From NCBI GenBank assembly GCA_016742075.1, contig JACVCL010000001.1, forward strand, positions 62,001 through 126,000: a stretch of DNA of 64,000 bases, in the 5' to 3' direction. Every line of letters starts with the position of its first letter. Positions within the stretch are counted from its first letter, which is position 1. This DNA is from Phycisphaerales bacterium (GTDB taxonomy: Bacteria; Planctomycetota; Phycisphaerae; Phycisphaerales; UBA1924). Made by a program: the position numbers and the translations under genes. Under the pieces are notes generated by a model, which saw only the letters and a program-made list of their open reading frames with translations, was not told the DNA's origin and did no database searches. This document shows positions 1 to 9,455 of the stretch, piece by piece.

Positions 1-1037
1 TGGCGGTGATCGAGGATCGCTTCCCCGATGCCACGGCGATCGTGCCCCTCAAGGCGGTGGGCGACCAGGTGATCCGCGGCAGCAGCCGCCGGGTCAGCCA
101 AGCCTTCGGCACGACCCCCGATCTGCAGCGGGTGGCCAAGCTGAGGGTGCAGCGCGGCCGGTACCTCACCGAACGCGACATGGAGGAGCGGGCGGCGGTT
201 GCCGTCATCGGTTCGGAGGTCGCCTCAAGCCTGTTCCCGGGTGAGGATCCGATCGACCAGACCTTCCGCATTTCGCGGCAGGTGTTCACGGTGGTCGGGG
301 TCCTGCAGCCGGTGGGGCTGGCGGGCGGCGCCGGGGGGGCGCTGGTCGGCCGCGACCTGAACTTCGACGTTCACATCCCGATGACCACGTCGCGTGACCG
401 GTTCTCCGACCTGCTCGTGCGGTTCACCGCTGGGCAGCGGACCAACGAGGAGGTGCAGATCTCTGAGATCTACATCGAATCGCCCGACCGCGAGCGGGTG
501 GTGGCCGACGCCGACATCCTCAAGCGGCTCCTCGAGGTCCGCCACCGCGGCATGCAGGACGTGCAATTGGTGGTGCCCTACGAGCTGCTCGAGCAGGCCC
601 GGCGCGCGGCGCTCACTTGGCAGGCCGTGCTGGGGCTGATCGCCGCGATCTCGCTTCTCGTCGGCGGCATCGGCATCATGAACATCATGCTCGCGAGCGT
701 CACCGAGCGCACGCGCGAGATCGGCATCCGCCGCGCCCTCGGCGCCACGCGGAAGCACATCGTCTGGCAGTTCCTCGTCGAGACCGGCGTTCTCAGCACG
801 CTCGGCGGCCTCACCGGGGTGGCCCTCGGCATCGGCCTCAGCCTCGGGGTCGAGGGCGCCGCCCGCCGGATCGCGTCGCTGCTCCAGCAGCCCGACATCA
901 GCGTGAACGTCTCGCTCACCGGCTGGTCGATGGTGCTCAGCTTCACGGTGGCCGCCCTCACCGGGCTGGTCTTCGGGATCTACCCGGCGATCGTGGCCGC
1001 CCGGCAGGACCCGATCGTCGCGCTCCGTCACGACTGA
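1..1037 (+). CDS. ABC transporter permease, MacB/FtsX-like (5' truncated by window edge)
   Basis: C-terminal FtsX-like permease: GGIGIMNIMLASVTERTREIGIRRALGATRKHI and terminal FGIYPAIVAARQDPIVALRHD; frame open to the window edge. Confidence 0.9.
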   Translation, partial: AVIEDRFPDATAIVPLKAVGDQVIRGSSRRVSQAFGTTPDLQRVAKLRVQRGRYLTERDMEERAAVAVIGSEVASSLFPGEDPIDQTFRISRQVFTVVGVLQPVGLAGGAGGALVGRDLNFDVHIPMTTSRDRFSDLLVRFTAGQRTNEEVQISEIYIESPDRERVVADADILKRLLEVRHRGMQDVQLVVPYELLEQARRAALTWQAVLGLIAAISLLVGGIGIMNIMLASVTERTREIGIRRALGATRKHIVWQFLVETGVLSTLGGLTGVALGIGLSLGVEGAARRIASLLQQPDISVNVSLTGWSMVLSFTVAALTGLVFGIYPAIVAARQDPIVALRHD

Positions 1038-1059
1038 CCGGCCCGGGTACACTCGACCG

Positions 1060-2658
1060 GTGGAACGACCCTCACGCCGACGCGACGACGCCCCCCGCAA
1101 ACCCGACAAGCGCGGCGGCGGCCGACCGTCCGGGAAGCCCTCCGCCCCGCGCGGCCGCAAGGGACCTACCAAGGGCAAGGGCGGCCCGAGGACCGCCGGC
1201 GGCCACGCGCCGCTGAAGCCCAGGCCCCTTCCTCCCCGCGACCCGGCCCGCGACGCCGTCATGCGGCTGCTGGCCCGCCAGGTCGGCCGGTTCCCCGATG
1301 TGGACATCCTCTCGCCCGAGACCGCCGGCATGTCGGCCCGCGACGCCGCGTTCGCCCACGCCATCTACGACGCCGTGCTGCGCCGCTGGATCACGCTCGT
1401 TGAGATCCTGCGCTACGAACTCACCAAGCCCTGGGAAGAGGGCAACCGCTTCGCCGCGGCGGCGATGCTGGCCGGGGCGGCCCAGATCCTGTTCCTCGAC
1501 AAGGTGCCGGCCCACGCCGCCGTGAACGAGAGCGTCGAGTGGGCCAAGCAGCACGGCGGCCCGGGGGCCGGAGCGCTCACCAACGCGGTGCTGCGGAAGG
1601 TCGTTTCGCTGATCACCCCCCCGCCCCCGCCACCGGCCGACCCGTGGGCCCATGTGCTCCGCGACGGGAGCGAGACCCCTGAAGCGCCGCCGCCGGCACC
1701 GATCGAGCCGGGAAGCCGCCGCCCGCGCTGGGACGACGCACGCAACGAGCTGCCGATGACCGACGGCTCGGCCCTGATGGTCTCTCGCGAGGTTCTCCCC
1801 CGCGACCCGCTCACCCGGCTGGCGGTCGCCACCAGCCACCCTCTCGACCTCCTTCAGGCCTGGGCCCGCGATCTCCCGCTTCGCGAGGTTCGGCGGCTGG
1901 CGGTGCACGGTCTGGCGGCCCCGCCGACGGTGCTGAACACCGCGTACGCGAAGAGCCCCCTGCCCGAGGCATGCATCCCGCACGCCGCGCCCGGTCATCA
2001 TCTGTGGACCGGCGAGTTCGAAGCGTTGGCGTCGCTGCTGGCCGAGCGCAAAGACATCTGGGCCCAGGATCCGGCGTCGAGCCTGGCGGTCTCGAGCGTG
2101 GTGGATCTCCGGCCCTCGTGCATCGTCGACGTCTGCGCCGGCATGGGCACCAAGACCCGCCAGCTGGCCGCCGCGTTCCCCGGGGCAGAGATCTACGCCA
2201 CCGACATCGACATCCCGCGGCTCCGGACCCTCCGCGAGGTCTTCGCCGGCCACGAGCGCATCAGGGTCATCGACTACCGCCAGCGGACGGAGCTCGCCGG
2301 GAAGGCCGACTTGGTGCTGCTGGATGTCCCTTGCTCGAACACCGGCGTGCTGGCCCGTCGCGTGGAGGCACGTTACCGCTTCTCCGCCGCCCGCACCGAG
2401 GAGCTGCTGGGAACCCAGCGGCAGATCATCGCCGACTCGATCCCGCTTCTGCGGCGCGGCGTCGCCACTGGCGGCCAGGGCGGCCTGCTGTACTCGACCT
2501 GCTCCCTCGACCCCCGCGAGAACGAGGAGCAGGCCCGATGGGCGTCGAAGTGGCACGGATTCGAGGTGGCCCGCGAGAACCGCCGGCTGCCCGAAGGAGG
2601 GCCCGGCGAACCCGCCGAACGCTACTCCGACGGCTCCTTCGCCGTGCTCCTGCGGTGA
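1060..2658 (+). CDS. rsmB: RsmB-like 16S rRNA m5C methyltransferase (NusB-like plus SAM methyltransferase domain)
   Basis: NusB-like region, then DVCAGMGTKTRQLAAAFPGAEIYATDID, LLDVPCSNTGVLARR and YSTCSLDPRENEEQ motifs; GTG start. Confidence 0.85.
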   Translation: MERPSRRRDDAPRKPDKRGGGRPSGKPSAPRGRKGPTKGKGGPRTAGGHAPLKPRPLPPRDPARDAVMRLLARQVGRFPDVDILSPETAGMSARDAAFAHAIYDAVLRRWITLVEILRYELTKPWEEGNRFAAAAMLAGAAQILFLDKVPAHAAVNESVEWAKQHGGPGAGALTNAVLRKVVSLITPPPPPPADPWAHVLRDGSETPEAPPPAPIEPGSRRPRWDDARNELPMTDGSALMVSREVLPRDPLTRLAVATSHPLDLLQAWARDLPLREVRRLAVHGLAAPPTVLNTAYAKSPLPEACIPHAAPGHHLWTGEFEALASLLAERKDIWAQDPASSLAVSSVVDLRPSCIVDVCAGMGTKTRQLAAAFPGAEIYATDIDIPRLRTLREVFAGHERIRVIDYRQRTELAGKADLVLLDVPCSNTGVLARRVEARYRFSAARTEELLGTQRQIIADSIPLLRRGVATGGQGGLLYSTCSLDPRENEEQARWASKWHGFEVARENRRLPEGGPGEPAERYSDGSFAVLLR

Positions 2659-2757
2659 AGGACCCCGGAAACCCGGCTCCGGCCGCCCCGAGCGTGGTAC
2701 CATCCCGGCTCGAATCGGTTTCGGGCCACGGGCCCTGGTGACGGCTTGGACTGACGC

Positions 2758-3231
2758 ATGACGTTGATGGACATCCTCTCGCCGGCGTGCATCAAGGCAC
2801 CCCTGACGGCGAGCGACAAGAAGGGCGTGATCGAAGAGCTGGTCGACGTCCTCGCGGCCGCCGGCAAGGTGAAGGACGCTGCCCTGCTCAAAGCCAGCGT
2901 CTGGAGCCGCGAGACCACCCGAACTACGGGCATCGGCCACGGGCTGGCCATTCCCCATGGCAAGTGCGACGGCGTCTCGTCGCTGGCCATGGCGATCGGC
3001 AAACCCGCCAAACCCATCGACTTCGCCTCGATCGACGGCAAGCCCGTCCGGATGATCGTCCTGCTCGCCAGCCCGCCCGACAAGACCTCCGACCACATCC
3101 AGGCGCTCGCCCGCATCAGCCGGATCATGACGGTCGAGGACTTCCGCAACCGCATTTACGACGCGCCCGGGCCGCAGGAGATCTACAACCTGCTCGCCGC
3201 CCAGGAGGGCGCGGCCCCGGCCAAGGCCTGA
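2758..3231 (+). CDS. PTS IIA-like (PtsN-type) phosphotransferase domain protein
   Basis: TTGIGHGLAIPHGKCDGV active-site His context, LLASPPDKTSDHIQALARISRIM. Confidence 0.85.
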   Translation: MTLMDILSPACIKAPLTASDKKGVIEELVDVLAAAGKVKDAALLKASVWSRETTRTTGIGHGLAIPHGKCDGVSSLAMAIGKPAKPIDFASIDGKPVRMIVLLASPPDKTSDHIQALARISRIMTVEDFRNRIYDAPGPQEIYNLLAAQEGAAPAKA

Positions 3232-3243
3232 CCTCGGGTGCCG

Positions 3244-3858
3244 CTACTTCCGGCGGACGCCCTGCTGCGCCGCCGCCACCAGCGTCTCGATCACCGACAT
3301 GCACCGGTCGGCCTGCGCCCGGAACACCATGTGCGGGAAGAGCGTGCCGATGGCCACCATGAGCCCGAAGGCGGTCGTGATGAGCGCCTTGGCGATTCCC
3401 GCCGCGACCTCGTTGATGTCGGTGACCACCTGGGCCGAGCCCAGCAGCCCGAACGACTGGATGATCCCCAGGACCGTGCCGAGGATGCCCAGGAGCGGGC
3501 CGGCGGTGACGATGACGGCCATGAGGTTGCTGAATCGCTCGACCCGCGACCGGTAGGTTTCCGCCAGTTCCACCGCCGAGTTGTCGTGGATCCCGTGCCG
3601 GAGCATCAGCCGCACCATTGAGCCGTAGAGCGACCCGTCGGTTTCAGTGGCGGCCTGAACGCCGGAATGATCTCCGGCGCGAAGACGGTCGGCGATCGAC
3701 CGGAGCCACCGCCGCCGCCCGGGCCGGTGGTTGCCGATCCAGAAAATCGACCGCTCGACCGTGAGCGTGAGTGAGAGCACGCTCAGGCCGATCAGGGGCC
3801 ACATGGCCAGCCCCCCCTTGCCCACCAGTTCCGAGATCCGCAGCCAGGCTTCGTTCAT
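3244..3858 (-). CDS. MotA/TolQ/ExbB proton channel family protein
   Basis: GPLLGILGTVLGIIQSF and GIAKALITTAFGLMVAI motifs. Confidence 0.88.
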   Translation of the reverse strand: MNEAWLRISELVGKGGLAMWPLIGLSVLSLTLTVERSIFWIGNHRPGRRRWLRSIADRLRAGDHSGVQAATETDGSLYGSMVRLMLRHGIHDNSAVELAETYRSRVERFSNLMAVIVTAGPLLGILGTVLGIIQSFGLLGSAQVVTDINEVAAGIAKALITTAFGLMVAIGTLFPHMVFRAQADRCMSVIETLVAAAQQGVRRK

Positions 3859-3941
3859 CGTGAGTCGATGATACGGGCGCCCGCCCCTGCGCCCACCCCG
3901 TCCGAGGGCCTGAGGCGGCCGGCGGCCCGTATACTCGGCCC

Positions 3942-4889
3942 GTGGTCGAGCAGGAGACGGAGATGGCGTTGACCCAGCAGAGAGGCGGCCCGGTGGCGGT
4001 GGATCTGACGGAGGCGGGTCTGTTCGCCGCCGTCCCGCGCGTCGAAGCGTTCATGGACGCGTACGTCGCCTCCCTGGCGCTGCCGCGGAACCTGCTCGAA
4101 GCGGTGCGCTACGCGCTGCTCGGCGGCGGCAAGCGCCTGCGGCCGGTGCTGGCCTCTCACTGCTGCGCGGCCGTCGGCGGCGACTTCGAAGCGGGCCTTC
4201 CCGCGGCCGCGGCGGTGGAGATGATCCACGCCTTCAGCCTCGCCCACGACGACCTGCCAGCGCTCGACAACGACGATCTCCGCCGCGGCCGCCCCACCCT
4301 GCACATCGCCCACGGCCACGCGATGGCCATCCTCGCCGGCGACGGCCTGATGTCGCTGGCCTTCCAGATGCTCGCCGAGCGCTGCGCCGACCCCGAGCTG
4401 GCCGGGCGGCTCTCGCGGGAACTGGCGATCGGCAATACCGCGATGATCGCCGGCCAGGTGCTCGACACGCTCGGCGGGTTCGACGCCGGGCTGGACGCAC
4501 GGGCGCGGCTTGAGGCGGTCCACCGGAACAAGACGGGGGCCCTCATCCGGGCGGCCTGCCGCATGGGGGCCATCGGCGGCATGTGGGCGCGCGGCGTCGA
4601 CGACGCCCTGCTCGCCACCGTCACCGCCTACGGCGAGGCGGTCGGACTGATGTTCCAGATCGTCGACGACCTGCTCGACGTCGAGCAGACCGCCGAGCAC
4701 ACAGGCAAGCGGACCGCCAAGGATGAGCAAGCCGGGAAACTGACGTACCCGGCCGTCCTCGGCATCGAAGGCTCCCGAAAGGAGATCGAGCGGTTGCGGC
4801 AGGTGGCCCGCTCGGCCGCCGAGACGCTCGGCGCCTCCGCCGCCCCGTTGGCCACGTTGGCCGACGTCATGGCCCGCCGCACCAAGTAA
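3942..4889 (+). CDS. ispA: Polyprenyl (farnesyl/geranylgeranyl) diphosphate synthase
   Basis: GGGKRLRPVL, DDLPALDNDDLRRGRPTLH and second Asp-rich motif QIVDDLLDVE; alternative start ATG 3963 has an AGGAG SD. Confidence 0.9.
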   Translation: MVEQETEMALTQQRGGPVAVDLTEAGLFAAVPRVEAFMDAYVASLALPRNLLEAVRYALLGGGKRLRPVLASHCCAAVGGDFEAGLPAAAAVEMIHAFSLAHDDLPALDNDDLRRGRPTLHIAHGHAMAILAGDGLMSLAFQMLAERCADPELAGRLSRELAIGNTAMIAGQVLDTLGGFDAGLDARARLEAVHRNKTGALIRAACRMGAIGGMWARGVDDALLATVTAYGEAVGLMFQIVDDLLDVEQTAEHTGKRTAKDEQAGKLTYPAVLGIEGSRKEIERLRQVARSAAETLGASAAPLATLADVMARRTK

Positions 4890-5081
4890 CCCGCCCCCAC
4901 AATGGGCCACCCCGCCCGGTCTCCCAGGGAACTCTCGGACCCGCCCGGATGGTGAACGGATGAACCGGTGTCTGCGTAACTCACGAAAATCTGGATAATG
5001 TCCGGTCTCGCCCAAGGATGGGCGACCAAGCCGCGTAGGCTTGTTTCAAGTTTGACTGAAAACTCCCAGGACGCACGCCGC

Positions 5082-7085
5082 ATGGCTCTGCTCGAAACGA
5101 TCCAGTCCCCCGCCGACCTGAAGAAGCTCTCCGTGGATCAGCTGGGCGTGGTCGCTCAGGAGATCCGCGAGGCGATCTTCCAGCAGGTGTCGAAGGTGGG
5201 TGGGCATCTGGCCCCCAATCTGGGCGTGGTCGAGCTCACGCTGGCGCTTCACTACGTCTTCGATTTCGCGCACGACCGGCTGCTGTTTGACGTCGGGCAC
5301 CAGTGCTACCCGCACAAGCTTGTGACCGGCCGGCTTCCGATGCTGGCCAACCTGCGCACCCGTCAGGGCATGGCCGGGTTCCCCGAGCCGCGCGAGTCGC
5401 CGTACGACCTCTTCAGCGTCGGGCATGCCGGCACCGGGATCTCGACGGCGGTGGGCATGGCCCGGGGCGATACCCTCAACGGCCAGGGCTTCGACTCGGC
5501 GTCGAATCCCAAGGGCCGCCGCGTGGTGTCGATCATCGGCGACGCGTCGATCGTGAACGGCGTCGCGATGGAGGGGCTGAACGGCGCCGGCACGCTCAAG
5601 CGCCAGTTCCTGGTCATCCTCAACGACAACGGCATGTCGATCGCCAAGCCCCAGGGCGCGCTGGCCCAGTACTTCGACCGGCTTCGGATCAACCCGCTGT
5701 ATACGGGGATGAAGCGCCGGGCCCGCGAGGTGCTCGAGAGCCTGCCGGGCGGGTCGCTCGTGGAGGAGGCCTACCACCGAATGGGCGAGGCGGTGAAGGG
5801 CGCCGTGGCCGAGAACGCCTGGTTCGAGCACTTCGGCCTGCTGACCGTCGGTCCGATCGATGGGCACGACCTCCCGCTCTTGATCGAGTTCCTCGCCGAG
5901 GCGCGCGACTTCGACCGCCCGCTCGTGCTGCACGTCAAGACGGTCAAGGGCAAGGGCTACGCCTTCGCCGAGGGCGACTCGACGAAGTTCCACTCGCCCA
6001 ACTCCTTCACCTACGACCCCGACTCCTGCCGCGTTGAAATCAAGAAGGACGGCCGCTCGTTCACCTCCGCGTGGGGCGAGGCGATGACCGAGATCATGCG
6101 GCGCGACCCGAAGGTGGTCGCGTGCACGGCCGCCATGCCGGGCGGGACCGGCATGGACAAGGTGGCGGCCACGTTCCCCGAGCGTTCGTTCGACACCGGC
6201 ATCTGCGAAAGCCACGCCATGGACATGATGGCCGGCCTCGCCAAGACCGGCTGGAAGCCGTACTTCGCCGTGTACTCAACGTTCCTCCAGCGGGCCTTCG
6301 ACCAGGCCTTTCAGGAGGTCTCCCTGCAGGGCCTGGCGGTGCGTCTGTGCCTCGACCGGGCCGGCCTCGTCGGCGGTGACGGCGCGGTGCACCATGGGTT
6401 CTGCGACATCTCGATCCTCCGGGTGCTGCCGAAGGCGGCCCTGATGGCCGCTATGGACGAGGCCTCGATGATCGCCGCGATGGAGTTCCAGCGCACGTAC
6501 GACGACGGCCTCTCGGCCGTCCGGTACCCGCGCGACAACTGCTCGACGCGCTTCGCCGACCGGCCCTGCCCGCCCTTCGAGCTGGGCAAGGCCCGACCGC
6601 TGATCGAGCACGCCGAGCCCGACGTGGCCATCCTCGCCTTCGGGGTCATGGCCATCTCGGCCTGCGAGGCCGCCGACGCCGTCGGCCCCGAGGTCCGGGC
6701 CAGCGTGTACGACGCCCGCTTCGCCAAGCCCGTCGACACCGCGCTCATCCGCTCGCTCCTCGATCGGCGCATCCCGATCATCACCATCGAGGACCATGGG
6801 CCCCACGGCGGGTTCGGCGCGGCCGTGCTCGAGGCAGCGGCCGACATGAACCTCGACGCCAGCCGCGTCGTGCGCATGTCGCTGCCCGACCACTGGATCT
6901 ACCAAGACAGCCGGCCCAAGCAGCTGGCCGAGGTCGGCCTCGACGCCCCCAGCATCGCCCGCCAGATCCGGGCCTGCGCCGACCGTTGGCCCATTCGGGG
7001 TGCCCACGCCCGGGCCGGCGGCATGGTGGAGCTGCGTCCCGCCGCCGCGGCGCTCCGGTCCGACGGCCGCCCGGCCACCCCGTGA
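5082..7085 (+). CDS. dxs: 1-deoxy-D-xylulose-5-phosphate synthase
   Basis: HLAPNLGVVELTLALHYVF, DVGHQCYPHKL, IGDASIVNGVAMEGLN, GPIDGHD, internal transketolase domains; start chosen at MALLETIQSP. Confidence 0.95.
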   Translation: MALLETIQSPADLKKLSVDQLGVVAQEIREAIFQQVSKVGGHLAPNLGVVELTLALHYVFDFAHDRLLFDVGHQCYPHKLVTGRLPMLANLRTRQGMAGFPEPRESPYDLFSVGHAGTGISTAVGMARGDTLNGQGFDSASNPKGRRVVSIIGDASIVNGVAMEGLNGAGTLKRQFLVILNDNGMSIAKPQGALAQYFDRLRINPLYTGMKRRAREVLESLPGGSLVEEAYHRMGEAVKGAVAENAWFEHFGLLTVGPIDGHDLPLLIEFLAEARDFDRPLVLHVKTVKGKGYAFAEGDSTKFHSPNSFTYDPDSCRVEIKKDGRSFTSAWGEAMTEIMRRDPKVVACTAAMPGGTGMDKVAATFPERSFDTGICESHAMDMMAGLAKTGWKPYFAVYSTFLQRAFDQAFQEVSLQGLAVRLCLDRAGLVGGDGAVHHGFCDISILRVLPKAALMAAMDEASMIAAMEFQRTYDDGLSAVRYPRDNCSTRFADRPCPPFELGKARPLIEHAEPDVAILAFGVMAISACEAADAVGPEVRASVYDARFAKPVDTALIRSLLDRRIPIITIEDHGPHGGFGAAVLEAAADMNLDASRVVRMSLPDHWIYQDSRPKQLAEVGLDAPSIARQIRACADRWPIRGAHARAGGMVELRPAAAALRSDGRPATP

Positions 7086-7237
7086 CGGCTCGGCCCGCGG
7101 GCTCCGTCTTTCCGGCGGCGATATTCCGGCGATAAGGCCCGGAACCTTGGCCGGCTGCGGCTCGTACCGCCGTCTCGGAGCCGACCGCCGCGCCCGGTGG
7201 CGTTCGAGGTGCCCGCCCCCTACCCTGAGGGCTTGTG

Positions 7238-9220
7238 ATGCCCACAGAATGCCGTAATCTTTCAGCGTTTCTCATCGTCACGATCACGGCGACGCTCGGC
7301 CTGCCCGCCGGGTGTGGTGGCTCATCGAGGCCGCCGCCGCAGGCCAGGGTGGTTCCGATCGTCTCCCGGGATGTACCGGCCCCGCTCCGCGGCACGATCG
7401 GGGCCGAAGCCAGCTTCCAAGGGCTTGAGCCGTTCCTCGCGACGGGCTACGGCCTGGTCGTCGGGCTCAACGGCACGGGCGGCTCCGACGTTCCGGCGCC
7501 CATCCGGGCGCAGATGGAGCGGGACATGGCCCGCATGGGTGTGGGCAAGGAAGTGAGCTCGCTTCGCAACCTGACGCCCGAGGAAATGCTGGCGGACAAG
7601 GGCGTGGCCATCGTGTTCGTTCAGGCGCTCGCCACCCCCGGCGCTCCCGCCGGCACGCGGTTCGACATAGTGGTCTCCGCCATACCCGGAAGCGGTGTGA
7701 CGAGCCTGGAGGGCGGCCGGCTGTGGACCACGCCGCTCCGCAGGGGCGTCCCGATCCCCGGCGGGCCCGCCACCGAGCCCATCGCCGAAGCCAGCGGGCC
7801 GATCTTCGTGAACCCGTTCATCGTCCCGGGAGACGCCGCGGCCCTGGCCGCCGCCGGATCGCGGGGCCCCGCCGGAAAGCCCGCCCGGGCTCGCCCTTCG
7901 GCCGACGACGACCGGCAGGTGGGCCGCATCCTGAACGGCGGCGTGGTGAAAAGCGAGATGCGGCCGGTGGTGCGCCTCGACAACCCGTCGCACACGCGTG
8001 CCAAGGCGATCACCGATGCGATCAACACCCGGTTCCCGCGCGGCACCAACCCCCGGCCCACCGCCCGCGGGATGAACGAGGACACCATCGAGATCAGCGT
8101 GCCGCGGGAGTACCAGAACCGGCTCGACGAGTTCGTGCAGGTGCTGCTGCACACGCGCGTCGAGCAGGGGTTCGCTGCCGACTTTGCCGTGCGCTACGCC
8201 GATGCCCTGAAGGAGTATCCCGAGCTGGCGGCGCCGATCAGCTGGTGCATTGAGGCTCTCGGAGAGGCCGCGGTCCCGTCGATCCGCCGTCTTTACAACT
8301 ACTCCGAGGTAGTACCGCGTCTCGCCGCGCTGCGGGCCGGCGCCCGGCTGGGTGACATCACGACCCGCCCATACCTTGAAGAGGTGGTTCGGAGCGGCAC
8401 CGCCGCGCAGAAATCCGAGGCATTGGGGCTGATGGGCCGCCTGGGCTCGGACCCGGCGATCAACCGGTTCCTGCGGGAGAAGATCGACGACCCGGACGTG
8501 CAGGTACGGATCGCGGCGTACGAGGCGCTCGACCGGCGGGCCGACCCGGCGATCGTGCGCAGCAAGCCGGGCGGGAAGTTCCTGCTGCACGCGGTCGATG
8601 CCGCCGAGCCCATGCTGTTCATGACCCAGCAGGGCGAGCCCAAGATTGTGGTGTTCGGCCGCCAGACGCAGGTCAGCCGGCCGGTCTTCGCGAACGTGTG
8701 GGGCGGGAAGTTCATGCTCTCGGCCGACTCGGCGCGGAGCAAGGTCCGCGTCTACTTCCGCGACACCGACGCGGTGCCCCCGCGCGAGGTCGAGATCGGC
8801 CCCGACGTGCTGGAGCTGCTCCAGTTCATGGCGGCTCGGTCCACGCCCGATACACCGGAGCCGGGGCTGGATATGACCTACGCCGAGATCGTCGGGGCGT
8901 TGTACAAGCTGGTGCAGGCGGGCGCGGTCAACGCCTCATTCGTGCCCGAGGACGACCGGCTGGCCCTCGAGCTCATTCGGGCGAACCAGAAGAATCAGGA
9001 GCCTGAGCGGCCTGAACTGGCCGACAAGCCGCTGGACGAGCCGGGCGCTTCGGGAACCGGCGTCGCCGGGGCCACCGGCGCAACGGGGCCACAACCGGTC
9101 GAGGAGGTGGCGACGCCGGCCCGGACGGCCCGGGAGCCCGCCGAACGAGCCCCGGACCCCGAGCGCGACCAGCGCCGCCAGCGGTACGTGGTGCCCATTC
9201 CGCCGCGGCCTCCCAAGTAA
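7238..9220 (+). CDS. FlgI (flagellar P-ring)-like lipoprotein with an internal HEAT-like segment
   Basis: GYGLVVGLNGTGGSD, FDIVVSAIPGSGVTSLEGGRLWTTPLRRG, GRILNGGVVKSEMRP, AITDAINTRF resemble FlgI; helical repeat-like segment in the second half. Confidence 0.75.
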   Translation: MPTECRNLSAFLIVTITATLGLPAGCGGSSRPPPQARVVPIVSRDVPAPLRGTIGAEASFQGLEPFLATGYGLVVGLNGTGGSDVPAPIRAQMERDMARMGVGKEVSSLRNLTPEEMLADKGVAIVFVQALATPGAPAGTRFDIVVSAIPGSGVTSLEGGRLWTTPLRRGVPIPGGPATEPIAEASGPIFVNPFIVPGDAAALAAAGSRGPAGKPARARPSADDDRQVGRILNGGVVKSEMRPVVRLDNPSHTRAKAITDAINTRFPRGTNPRPTARGMNEDTIEISVPREYQNRLDEFVQVLLHTRVEQGFAADFAVRYADALKEYPELAAPISWCIEALGEAAVPSIRRLYNYSEVVPRLAALRAGARLGDITTRPYLEEVVRSGTAAQKSEALGLMGRLGSDPAINRFLREKIDDPDVQVRIAAYEALDRRADPAIVRSKPGGKFLLHAVDAAEPMLFMTQQGEPKIVVFGRQTQVSRPVFANVWGGKFMLSADSARSKVRVYFRDTDAVPPREVEIGPDVLELLQFMAARSTPDTPEPGLDMTYAEIVGALYKLVQAGAVNASFVPEDDRLALELIRANQKNQEPERPELADKPLDEPGASGTGVAGATGATGPQPVEEVATPARTAREPAERAPDPERDQRRQRYVVPIPPRPPK

Positions 9221-9282
9221 CCGCCGAGGCCCGTCCCCGCACCGCGGCAGCGGATCACACCCGGTCTGGGGCGGATCCCCGG

Positions 9283-9311
9283 TTGATCTCGCGGGGGGTC
9301 TTGGTGATACT
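9283..9311 (+). promoter_or_regulatory. Candidate sigma70-type promoter upstream of smc
   Basis: TTGATC-N17-GATACT. Confidence 0.4.
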
Positions 9312-9455
9312 CTGTGACGGTACAAGATGCGGGGTGCGTCGAATGCGGGCCACCAAGATGTACGGCCCCCGCCCCTCGTCAGCGCCGTGCCGGCCCCTCC
9401 GGGGCTCCGGCCACGCCACGGACGGCCCGTCTCGCACGGAGGTCGCGACTCAGCC

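Noticed and set aside
225-1364. Long antisense ORF (379 aa, minus)
   Set aside because: Shadow ORF of high-GC coding DNA; composition is low-complexity Arg/Gly/Pro and overlaps the well supported permease and RsmB-like genes.
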